From NCBI GenBank assembly GCA_022315425.1, contig JAIUPT010000010.1, positions 558,001-622,000 on the forward strand: a stretch of DNA of 64,000 nt. The letters are read 5' to 3'. Positions within the stretch are counted from its first letter, which is position 1; each line of letters opens with the position of its first letter. Of this stretch, positions 54,600-64,000 are shown in pieces. The notes below the pieces were generated by a model that was not told where the DNA came from, did not search any database, and saw only the letters and a program-made list of their open reading frames with translations. The DNA is from Pseudevernia furfuracea (taxonomy: Eukaryota > Ascomycota > Lecanoromycetes > Lecanorales > Parmeliaceae). Made by a program: the position numbers and the translations under genes.

Positions 54600-56790
54600 A
54601 GGCGAGATAAGACGAGGTTTGATCGAGGTGAGACGAGGTGAGGCGGTTTTCTTTTAAATATCTTTAATATCTAATATCTATCGTAATATTTATTATAATA
54701 TTATTATAAAGATATACTAAAAACTCGTATTAAATAAGAGAGAGATCTTTTAAAAGAAGACGTTGATAGTCTCGAGATTAAATTTATAAAGTCTGTCAGA
54801 GACTACATGTAGAACTGAAATAGTATTTGAATGTGATTTGAATAGAATTCTAACTATGGGAATTCTATGTACAAGTGCATGCATGTATTCGTAGAAGTAG
54901 AAGGCCGTGGCTTGGCGCGCTAATGTAGGGCTGAGCCATAGGGCTGAACCTTGGTGGCAATGATATTAGACTACAGTACCGGACTGCGGACCTGAATTCA
55001 TGACAGTCTTATAACTTTATTTATAATTATAAAAAAAAGTATTTTAAAGTATTATATTTATAACTTAACTCTTTTAACGAGACTATTAAGTAAGCTAAAT
55101 CTAAATCTTTTTCTTTTGTTAAAGTTCTCTTTATAACACGTAAGAAGAATAAAATTACTCGTATATTAAACTTAACAATATTTATAAATAATAACAACTC
55201 TACTTAAGACGTCTAATTCAATATTATATTAAATAAACTTTACGTTAATAAGAATTATTATTTAATTAAGTAATCTCGAATTATTTATATAATTAATCAC
55301 GTCGAGAATAAAATAACGAAGATAGTAATATTACGTTATTAACTCGAGTTATTTAATCTCTATTTAATAGTTAAGAACTTTATAAATAATCTCACTAACG
55401 TCTATAAGAATATCAATTATATCGAAAAAGTTATATAAGAATATGTCACGAAGAGAAGTGATATGTTATTTTAAACTTGAGATGATATTAAGTAGTTATA
55501 ATTTAAATCTATTATATAAGACGAACGCAAAGAAAAAAGAAAGAGAAACAAGTTCGCTGTGAGAAATTCGCTTCTTAAATACTCGTAGAAGTCTTATTAA
55601 TAGTAGCGCTTAAGCAAATATTAATTAGTCGAGCGTCGAGTAACGAGAGTGAACTTAACTTAATGAAATTTAGATTCTAACTTTTGACTTTCGAGTTCAA
55701 ATGCTTAGTTATCGTCGAGTAATTGAGATAAAATCTAAGCGTCGAGTTATTGAGATGAAACTTGAATGCTGAATAGTTGAGATGAACTTGACATTCGAAT
55801 AATTCAGATGAACTTGACTTAGAATTTTTGATGGGACGGTTTTGCGATCGTAAAAGAATACGACTCTTTAAAGCATAATTTAACGTAGTCTTTTCGCGAT
55901 TTCTATTTAAATTTTAAGTTATTAAGCGAAGAACTACTAACTTATATTAAAACTTAGTTAATATATAATCTCTTAAAAAAGTTAAGTTTTAAACTTTATA
56001 TTAAATTTAGCGATGTTGACGATCTTTATCAACAATTTCTTTTACTTATAATAATAAGAAACTACTTAATTAAGACGAATAATTTTATACGTATTAAGAA
56101 ATTTAATAAATAGATTAAGATTTTAAAGAAGATCTATATATCTCGCTTAGATCGATTTTTATTTACTTATATTATCTTAATAAGATATTTTATTTTTATC
56201 GCTATATCTTTTATCTCTACTATTAAAATATTTTTTATCTTTATAGACTATAATTAAGATCAAAAAAAGAATATATATACTTTTAATACGAACGCTTAGA
56301 TTATTAAAAGAAGCACTATTTAAATAAATAGACTTAGATCAAAAAGAAAATCGCGTTAAACGCTAGACTATATAGATTTAAGTATATCTTTCTTATCGCT
56401 ATATCTATCGCTTTTAATTTTAATATTTTTCTTTAAAAAAGCAAAAAGAATTCGTATCGATCGAAAGATCTTACTATTAAGACTATTAAGTCTAATAGCT
56501 TTATTAAAACTCTTAGTATTATAAGAAGAAGATCTAGAGATAGTCTAGTTAGAGATTATTTTAAAGTAATATTTATCGATAATTAAGTAGATAGATAAGC
56601 GATATAAAGAAAATCTATATATTTCTTATAGATTTTAAACGCTATTCTTTATAGATTTCTTATAAATTTTAGATAATACGATAGTTAACTATCAAGAGCT
56701 TTATTAAAGACTTATAGATTTTAGATTTTATAGCAGAAATTCTTACGGAATTTAAAGCGTTTCTATAATAATAATCAAAAGTCATAATTA
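54600..56790. repeat. Very AT-rich, gene-free, probably RIP-eroded block
   Basis: About 2.2 kb with almost no C or G outside scattered short islands, stop codons in all frames and no open frame over 60 codons. An internal patch at about 55705-55830 has a degenerate tandem array of 27 to 29 bp units with core TTGAGATGAACTTGA. Most likely a transposon eroded by RIP beyond recognition; the original class cannot be named. Confidence 0.65.
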
Positions 56791-57353
56791 TCAGACCTCA
56801 CTTCAATTGGACTGCGGGTTTTGTTATTTTCTCGTCTGTTTGGAGTTCTAGATAGACTGTGGGAACTTGAATTACAAGAGTAGTGGGGCTGGTTTCTCCA
56901 AAACTTATGTCATATCTTACTTGTAATGGGGCGCGGCATGGAAGTGGGAAAGAAGGAGCCAAAGAATAAGCTGGAAATTGGAAGCAACAGAAAGGTGGGA
57001 TTAGAAATCAAACATGGCGCAATACTTGGTGATTTGAAATTGGGATTCGGAGCGGGGAGCAAAGCACGGCCGGAACCCCTTGACCCGCTTGACCCCCGCC
57101 TAACTTGGTCACTAATAAGATGCCCTGAATCAGTCATCAAAAGCCTCACGGTCGGCACCCGGACTTTACATAACATCCGGGGGCATACTATTGAAACTTC
57201 TTCCTGACTTATCCAGATAGTTTCCTTGATCTTAAATACTTACTTTACCACCTGCATTCTTTCTTCTCCATCATAATATTACACAAACTCCTCCCCAAGC
57301 AATTTTCATCTTCCCTAAGAACAACAAAACCTCTGTCCTCAATCTCCTCCCCA
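56791..57353 (+). promoter_or_regulatory. Promoter region of the NmrA-like gene
   Basis: Begins where the AT-rich block ends. A TATATT-poor but CT-rich 5'-leader (TTCTTTCTTCTCCATC and CTCCTCCCCAAGC) runs over the last 90 bases before the ATG, typical of strongly expressed fungal genes. Confidence 0.4.
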
Positions 57354-58339
57354 ATGGCTGCAATCAAGAACGTCGCCATTGTCGGGGTAGGTAGCCGTCC
57401 GGGCCAGGGCCTCTATCCCGATCTCATGACAACGCTGATCCATCTCTACAGGCTTCCGGATCTCTCGGAGGCCCAGTGCTCAACGCACTCCTCAAGTCAG
57501 GAAAATTCAGCGTCACCGCCATCAAGCGCCCATCCTCCACCGCCAGCTATCCCGACTCAGTCAAAATCCGGGAAGCCGATCTCTCATCCGTAGACTCCGT
57601 CACAGCCGCCTTTAAAGGCCAAGACGCCGTCGTCTCGACCGTCGGCACAGCCGGCTTAGCAGGGCAAGGGATCCTCGTCGCCGCCGCCGCCGCCGCCAAC
57701 GTGAAGCGCTTCATCCCGTCCGACTACGGCTGCGACCTGGCCAACGCCAAGACCGCCGCCCTGCCCGTCTTCAAGCTCAAAATCGCGACGCACAAGGCGC
57801 TCCGCGAGGCCGCGGCCGCCAAGCACGACTTCACCTACACCCTCGTGTGCAACAACGCCTTTCTGGACTGGGGCCTGGAGAAGAACTTCCTCCTGAACTG
57901 GAAAGAGAGCAAGCCGAAACTCTTCGACGGCGGCAAGAGAGTCTTCAGCGCCGCCACGCTGGACACGGTCGGACAGGCCGTCGTCGGCGTCCTGACCCAC
58001 CCGGAGGAGACCAAGAACCGCTTCGTCTACGTCAAGGACATTGACGTCTCGCAGCAGCAGCTCCTGGCCATCGCCAAGAAGGTCTCGGGCTCCGAGAAGA
58101 CGTGGGAGGAGCCTACCCTCCTGGAGACGGCGGACCTGGAAAAATCTTCCTACGAGAGCCTCGCCAAGGGTGAAATCACCCCGCCCGTCATGTTCAATTT
58201 CTTGTTCCGTGTCATTTTCGGCCCACCGGAGTACGGGGGTCGGTTCGCGGAGACGGACAACGAGCTTCTGGGGATAAAAGGGATGACGGAGGCGGACGTT
58301 GAGGCCATGATGGAATCCTTCATACGGGGTTCAAAGTGA
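57354..58339 (+). CDS. NmrA-like / isoflavone-reductase-like NAD(P)-binding protein
   Basis: Two exons: 57354-57386 and 57452-58339 (921 nt, 306 residues). The junction yields MAAIKNVAIVGASGSLGGPV, an intact GxxGxxG cofactor loop split by the intron. Further family features are FSVTAIKRPSS, AVVSTVGTAGLAGQG, VKRFIPSDYGCDLANAKT, YTLVCNNAFLDWGLEKNF and RFVYVKDIDVSQQQLLAI. These reductases or regulators act on small aromatic substrates or sense NADP, but the substrate here is unknown. Codons are strongly GC-ended in the middle of exon 2 (57600-58150), unlike the repeats around it, suggesting high expression or different ancestry. The gene is intact despite lying between repeats. Confidence 0.88.
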
Positions 58340-58826
58340 AAGCAGGGAGGCATAGACTGGAAATTACACGTTCTTTAGCTAGTCAATGTTCCTACACTCA
58401 CGGCCATTGCTCTACGTCAATACTTTCATTTGTAATTCTCGTAGGTGTTGCCTACTTGCTCCACCCTGGCCCGCACTGTGTAACTACAAACTCTCGGGTA
58501 TCCGCTTTTGCTCATGTTCAAGGAGCACGTCTCACTTTGCGAAAGACAGGGTGCTCCATGCTCGATCAATGTCATTTACTGATTGGCATAAGCTACCACT
58601 TCTGACACTGCTCTTTAACTTGCTATTGAACACTACCTCGGCAACACTAGTCACTCCATGTCGATGGTTCTCAAACCCTTGCATGCTTTGATCGCTTCTC
58701 CCGTGTATGTCGGGAGTCTAGAACACAGTGTTCCCCGCCTTCTTCCAGTGGCAGCACACAACAGCTTTGGACTCTAGGCCCATGCCGAGAATCAAAGCGA
58801 AGCATGTCTTCCTCGGTCAATATCTG
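58340..58826. other. Intergenic stretch
   Basis: 3' side of the NmrA-like gene, no gene or repeat recognised before the miniature LTR element. Confidence 0.4.
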
Positions 58827-58831
58827 AACTT

Positions 58832-59857
58832 GTTGGAAATGCTGCAGCACTGTGTTGAGACTACCTCTCAGGTGGCAAATGACTAGTCTTGGCATGGGCT
58901 TCACATGGTATTTAAGTAGCTAAATATTATTTCATAATTAATCAATCAATTCTTCTCTCATAGATCTCAACAGGTTATGAACCCTCGTGTAACTGCTGCA
59001 CAGTCAATCATTGATTTCAAGTTCAGCACAGTTGTGATAACTCCGTGACTTGTTCATTATTTCAGTACAATCTCAGTACAATTCTATCATTTTTTTAGAG
59101 TCTCGTCAGTGCTCAGAAGAGGTCAGTGTAGAGTTCTATTAACAATTTCAATTAGTGCTCACAGAAGAGGTCAATACATTAATTACTCAGTATTTAAGAG
59201 GTCAATATTCATAAGAGGTCAGAGCCTAGAGAGGTCATCGAAAATTCGTTAGTGTTCTAAGAAGTGGCCAAAGCAACAAATTATTTAAAATCTATTACGG
59301 CTAAAAAGCACGTCGAGATTAATCAACTATTACAACTACGAGACAATATAATCGCTCGTTAGTCAGTGCCCAAAGAAGTGACCAGTGCATTCAGTCAGCC
59401 AATGCTCAAAGAAGTGATCAGTGCAATCAGTCAGCCAGTGCTTAAGAAGTGGTCAATGCATCAAATCATCAATCAATAGTGAGCCTGCTACAATGGCAAT
59501 CAAGTCAATTACAATATAGTGAGCCTGCTATAATGGCAAAAACATTCAAATTCGACCTCTTTATTGAGCAAGTTCGAAAGGGAAAGAGATTCGTGCTCGT
59601 GTCACGTAAAGGATGTGCTCGTGTCATAATTATTCATGATACACATATATCATGTTAGCCTAGCCCCATGCTGCATCATGAGGGTGTTCACCAGTCGTGC
59701 TGCATCATGGGGGTGTGTTGAAAATGCTGCAGCACTGTGTTGAGACTACCCCTCAGGTGACAAAAGGCTAGTCTTGACATGGGCTTCACATGGTATTTAA
59801 GTAGCTAAATACCACTTCATAGTTAATAAATCAATCCTTCTCTCATAAGTTCCAACA
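58832..59857 (+). mobile_element. Miniature LTR retroelement (TRIM-like), 1026 bp
   Basis: Two LTRs, 58832-58972 (141 bp) and 59716-59857 (142 bp), both TGTTGRAAATGCTGCAGC...CAACA. They are flanked by the 5-bp target duplication GAACT (58827-58831 and 59858-59862). A primer-binding site GGTTATGAACCC follows the first LTR, complementary to the initiator tRNA-Met anticodon arm, and a G-rich tract (GGGGGTG) precedes the second. The 743-bp interior has degenerate tandem repeats of the form AGTGCTCAAAGAAGTGATCAG and a 41-codon gag-start-like frame (59533-59658, MAKTFKFDLFIEQ). No pol remains, so it would need enzymes from an autonomous relative. Confidence 0.85.
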
Positions 59858-59862
59858 GAACT

Positions 59863-60023
59863 ACACACTAGGTTTAGTTGAGTAGATATTTGGGTATTGC
59901 TAACGCCACGAGCAACATATACATCACTCAGGCTGCGCTAATGCTCGGAATGCCTCAAGACCCTGAAAAGAGCAAAGTGGAGAAAATGTGGTGAATTTCC
60001 CAACAAACTCCATTCTTTGAAAC
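59863..60023. other. Intergenic stretch
   Basis: Short non-coding stretch between the miniature element and the 3' end of the MFS gene. Confidence 0.4.
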
Positions 60024-61754
60024 TTAGGAAGAGCGGTAGACACGGAGATAGGTGAACAAGAGGCTCAGGCATACACCAAAGCCCGACAAGCCAATGCCCA
60101 AGTACATACCGCCCCTGTAGCCTTTCAGTAGATCACCGCCGTTGACCTGCGTTTGGACAGTGCCCGCGAATCCGAGGCCTATGGAAAGGCTATAATTGAC
60201 GACGCTAGAGGCTCCACGTCAGCGTCCCGAAAAAGATTGCTCGATGCGGACTCATCCTTTGTTTGGACTTACGTCATAATCAGACTAGCTGCGATTCCCT
60301 GATGTTCAGGCTTCACCGCATTACTCATGATGATAGTACCAGCAGGAAAGCTCATATCCATACCCCATGTCATGAATATCATGCTCAGGAATGTCTGACT
60401 CCAGTAAGTCTGAGATACAGGTGCCGTTGCGAAGAGTATGATCGCGATGGAGAAAGAAGTGAGCGACAATGTCATAACCCAAGCGGGGTGAAGAGCCCGA
60501 AGAAGTAGACCGGTTGTAATGGCGGCAAATGCACCGGATATTCCCGCAGGAGCATAGAAGGCGGACGTAAGTAAAGGATTGCTGCCCCGGAGCTGCTGGA
60601 AAAATTGGAAAGAGTAATAGGCCCAGATTCCGAAAGTTGCCCATCCACAGGCAATACACGCCATCACGAAGCCTATATCGAGACTAACCATGTCCAAGGG
60701 GATGAGTGGTGACGATGAAAACCGAGTCTCGAGTTGAAAGAAAACCAGAGCAAGACATATGCCCAGTATTAGCGTCGTGATGACAGCGCGGTTGGCCCAC
60801 GATGTGGCTGGCGCTTGGTTCCATGCAAAGTTGAACAAAATAAGTGCGGCGATTCCGATGGACCCTCCTAGTATGTCTAATTTTGATAACAGCTGCCAGA
60901 GACTGAGCTTCCTATCACCCTTAGTCTTGGATACCCGATTGGGTATGACAAAGTAGCTGACGATAGCTGCTGTAGCAAGGACGAGAGCAAGACTATAAAA
61001 GGCCCATGGCCAATTCTTGTCGAAGATACCTCCGAACACAGCTCCAACCACAGCGCCTCCGGGGGCGACAGCGCCAAACACAGAAAATATAAGGTTCTTT
61101 CGCAGCCCTGGAGGATAAGTGGCGCCTAGAAGAGCAACTGCATTGGGAAGACACATGGCGGGACCAATGCCTAGTATGATTCTGTAAGAGACTGAAGCAC
61201 TCGAACGGAGTAGACAAGTTACCTTGGACCACGCGAGAGAAAATGAAAAAGATAAAACTCGAGTAATTGCTGACCCCAACAATCATTGACCAGAGCGAAA
61301 ACCAACACAACCCAATTATGAAGATATTCTTGTAGCCGTAGTAATCTCCAACGCGCCCAAAGAGTAATATGAAGGATCCTACGGTCAGAGAATAGCCCGC
61401 GATGAACCAGCTGAGTGCCCCAGAGTTTTTTATCTTGAAATGGTCTCCAATAATATTAACGAGGTTCAGCGTCTGGCCTAGCGAGATCTGGGTTGAGAGT
61501 TGAGCAACGCAAAGGACTCCAACAAATAGAATCTCGCGAGCAAGAGAGTGGAATGGTTTGGGATGAGAAACATCTGCGCCGACCTCTTTCGCTGCGATGG
61601 TTGCTCTCGGAGGAAGACCTTGACCTCGGGCATCCTCGGTCAGCTCGACCTGTGAGCCAGTCTCCTGAGTGTACATGGATTGTTCCGTGCCTTGGAGAAA
61701 AGCAGAGGGGATATTATCTGGGTGAAGAGATGTGGAAGAAAAGCTCCTTTCCAT
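60024..61754 (-). CDS. MFS exporter, ATR1-like (DHA2 type)
   Basis: Three exons: 61754-61223, 61170-60273 and 60204-60024 (1611 nt, 536 residues). A polar N-tail of about 65 residues precedes TM1. Signatures include ISLGQTLNLVNIIGDHF, WFIAGYSLTVGSFILLFGRV, GDYYGYKNIFIIGL (motif A), RVVQGIGPAMCLPNAVALL across intron 1, and GAVAPGGAVVGAVFGGIF (motif C region). These sequences are closest in style to yeast Atr1-type aminotriazole and boron exporters. The last exon reads YSLSIGLGFAGTVQTQVN and ends LFTYLRVYRSS. Substrate unknown; no pathway genes are adjacent. Confidence 0.88.
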
Positions 61755-61989
61755 GTTGGAGCAAGTCGAGTAGTAAATTGGGCTACTTGAAGCTCATTTG
61801 AGATGGCAGAGGGGAAAAGGGTAATGAATTGAGCATACTGTAATCAGATTACTAATGATATTTTATCTCGGATGTTATGACTCTCCGAAGGCTCCGGTTG
61901 GATCGCTCCACCTGCCCACTGGTAATTTATCACCATGGCTGAAAAAATCTTACTCGAGCCCTAGCCCTAGCTTGCACTTCCCAGGGGAA

Positions 61990-63343
61990 TTAAGATAGAT
62001 ATCGATTTCGAATCTTAGTTTATTTGCTTCTCTCTAAGACTCGTTTTAAAATACGATAACGATTAAAAACGTATTTACGCTTTATTCTTCTTATATAATT
62101 ATTTAATTAATAATAATATATTCTAAGCGTGAGACGCATTAAAATATATTATATTTAATAAGATAATAAACGTACTATTATAGCAGAGATAAGAGTTCTT
62201 CTCGAGATCGTTATTTAAGATTTAAGAGTTTTTTTAACGCTAAGATATAAGAACACGTCTAATTAGATCTCTATTAACTTAGAATTTTAACGCTAAACGA
62301 CTTATATCGCCAAATCTGAAAAGTTCATTTTCGCACGATTTTCGTCGGATTCGCACGATCAGCACGATTCAGCCTATTTAGTAGACTTTGTCTATGTTCA
62401 ACCCTTTTCGTCGGATTCGTACGATCAGCAAGTTGAAAATTTTTCAGCAAATGCAAGACATATACAAGATATGCGCAATAAGACATACGCAATAAGGTAT
62501 ACGCAATAAGATATACGTAATATGAGTCTCGAGTTGTCGATAATACTCTCGCGAGAAAATTGTCTGAATCATATGAATCTGAAATCTATTTTAATATGAT
62601 ATGAATACTCGTCATCGTAACATCTTCTCGTCGTCGACGTCGATTATTAAAAATCAAGATCTATAGAACTGAATATTATTTATAAGACTGAATTTTATTA
62701 AAAACTCTTGGAGTTGCGAATCTAACGAAAATTGTGCTGAAATTTTATATAAGTTGTTAATTATACAAAAAGCACGATTTTCGTTAGATTCGCAGAGTTA
62801 GCAATTTCAAATTTTATAGAAACTTTTTAGATTTGCAGATGTAATTATATCTACGGGTTCTATATAATTTTATATTTTATCAATCTAATTCATTTATTAC
62901 GTACGAATTAAGAATATTAATTAATTCTACTTAATAGAAAGTTAATAAGTCTTAATATCGTATATCGCATAACGAGTTTTAATGTTATTTATGAATTTAA
63001 TAGACGTGTTCTTTATAAAAGATAGATTTCAATTATTTAAGTATAGTATAAGTAACTATACTTTATTAGCGTTTAATTCTTTATTCGAATTAATCTCTTT
63101 TAGAGTAATAGTATTCTTTCGTCTCGTTCGCTCACGTCTATATATAGCTTCGTTTTTACTTCAGATCTATGCTTTTATAAATATAAGAGTTTTTCTAACG
63201 CTAAGATACGAGAACACGTCTAATCAGGCCTCTGTTGACTTAGAATCCTGATGTTAAACGGCTTAATCACATCTACGAGTTCTGTATAGTCTCATGTTTT
63301 GCCGATTTGGTTCATTTGTCACGTGCGAATTAAGGACACTAAT
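61990..63343 (+). mobile_element. Second, truncated Ngaro-type element with nested MITE
   Basis: 61990-62221 is a RIP-eroded copy of the RT segment found near 4350-4620 in the left element. It jumps straight to the B1 repeat (62222-62303 and about 62841-62912, split by an insertion), then A2 (about 62915-63110) and B2 (about 63185-63343). The B1-A2-B2 order matches the 3' end of the left element, but in plus orientation. A1, ORF1, most of RT and the recombinase are deleted. Confidence 0.78.
62304..62841. mobile_element. MITE inserted in the B1 repeat
   Basis: About 540 bp interrupting B1. Its ends are inverted: CAAATCTGAAAAGTT at the left (from 62311) and, on the opposite strand at the right, CAAATCTAAAAAGTT (ending 62836). 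TA is found at both junctions, consistent with Tc1/mariner-type target use. The interior has inverted and direct GCACGATTTTCGTYRGATTCGCA motifs and a small (CGCAATAAGATATA)-like tandem patch near 62470-62520. No coding capacity. Confidence 0.6.
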
Positions 63344-63915
63344 GAGTACTAGCCACAGGAAAATTTGCAAGTGTCGATGCGTACTATCAATATCGAGGCA
63401 TGGCGACGAGGTGCTTGCGCTTTGTGCGGTCTCAGCCTCTTAAAAATTCCGAGGTCGGTATCAAAAGTCCTGGACAGTAAGGCGGTAAGATTGTCCAGCG
63501 GCCCGACGTTCGGATTCCGGATATTATATCTATCGGCTACGCGATCAGGCGGGATCTGATTTATAATACTACTGTGGTACCTTATACTGCTCCATCTGAT
63601 CGAACCAACTCGAGTGGTCCGATTGGCTCAATTGCCGAGATCCGAGCCTGGCTTTAAGGGTGGGAGTTGAATTGTTCCGCTGCTAGCCATTGGATGAGGG
63701 TAATGCTAACTGCGACTACGTCTTCGTAATTCAATTGGGATAAACATATACCGGACCGATGATATATCCATTGCCTACACCGCTTACTGGCAGCCGTGGC
63801 GGATGGCGGTAATGTAATACAAATGATGAAAAATACTTAAGGCCTATGGTCGTCTCGTGATTGTGCTCTCGAAGCAGCGCATTCATTGAGCCCTGACATT
63901 TCTCTTGTTGCAATC
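63344..63915. other. Intergenic stretch before the window-edge gene
   Basis: No repeat or gene recognised; probably promoter of the following gene. Confidence 0.4.
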
Positions 63916-64000
63916 ATGGAACAAACGGAGGAGGATTCCATTCGAAATTTGGCTAAGAGAGTTTCCGAATTGGCGGAGCTTCAGACGAGTCATGGCTCGA
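63916..64000 (+). CDS. 5' end of a possible gene cut by the window edge
   Basis: ATG 63916 opens a frame without stops to the end of the window: MEQTEEDSIRNLAKRV then SELAELQTSHGS. It is charged and helical in character. Only 28 codons are visible and no domain can be named, so this could still be a chance frame. Confidence 0.4.
   Translation, partial: MEQTEEDSIRNLAKRVSELAELQTSHGS

Noticed and set aside
55705..55830. Possible CRISPR-like array of 27-29 bp units
   Set aside because: Units are contiguous and degenerate with no unique spacers, and the host is a fungus; this is a decayed tandem repeat.

Overview
The window is nuclear DNA of a filamentous ascomycete (Pezizomycotina). The signs are many short GT-AG introns (about 37 to 120 bases), a HET-domain gene, CFEM-type and GPI-anchored wall proteins, the filamentous-fungal families DUF3176 and NACHT-ankyrin, and transposons whose reading frames are peppered with TAG, TAA and TGA in AT-rich DNA, as repeat-induced point mutation (RIP) leaves them. 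Dothideomycetes is my best guess at class level. Gene models below were spliced by eye. For most multi-exon genes the exon lengths sum to whole codons and family motifs read across the junctions.

Left accessory zone (1 to about 33 kb): a RIP-decayed Ngaro/DIRS-type tyrosine-recombinase retrotransposon with split direct repeats (1565-6446, minus); a NACHT-ankyrin relic; two Cys-rich GPI-anchored protein genes, one CFEM-like; a DUF3176 membrane protein; a sulfotransferase-like gene; a 14-TM-type MFS exporter; a doubtful ABM-like gene; a secreted Cys-rich protein; an aspartic-protease-like protein lacking one catalytic aspartate; a short-chain dehydrogenase; and a RIP-decayed Copia element preceded by a second partial copy of its 5' end (26664-32916).

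Core block (33.2 to 52.3 kb): a HET gene, then densely packed housekeeping genes: a SulP anion transporter with STAS domain, a Pom33/TMEM33-type nuclear-envelope/ER protein, a Cdc3/AspB septin, a small two-TM protein, the SNARE BOS1, an OM14-C-like mitochondrial outer-membrane protein, the intermembrane-space import oxidoreductase MIA40, thiamine pyrophosphokinase, and an F-box protein. BOS1, the septin and the OM14-like gene appear to contain extremely small exons (3, 4 and 2 bases).

Right accessory zone (52.3 to 64 kb): an F-box pseudogene, a 2.2-kb very AT-rich gene-free block, an NmrA-like reductase with high-GC coding sequence, a 1,026-bp LTR miniature element with 5-bp target duplication, an ATR1-like MFS exporter, and a second, truncated copy of the Ngaro-type element in the opposite orientation with a TIR-bearing MITE inside one of its repeats. 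The window ends inside the start of another possible gene.

No biosynthetic cluster, RNA gene or CRISPR array was recognised. The most unusual structures are the split-direct-repeat tyrosine-recombinase element pair, the 26-bp duplication around the Copia block, and the 2-nt micro-exon inferred in the OM14-like gene.
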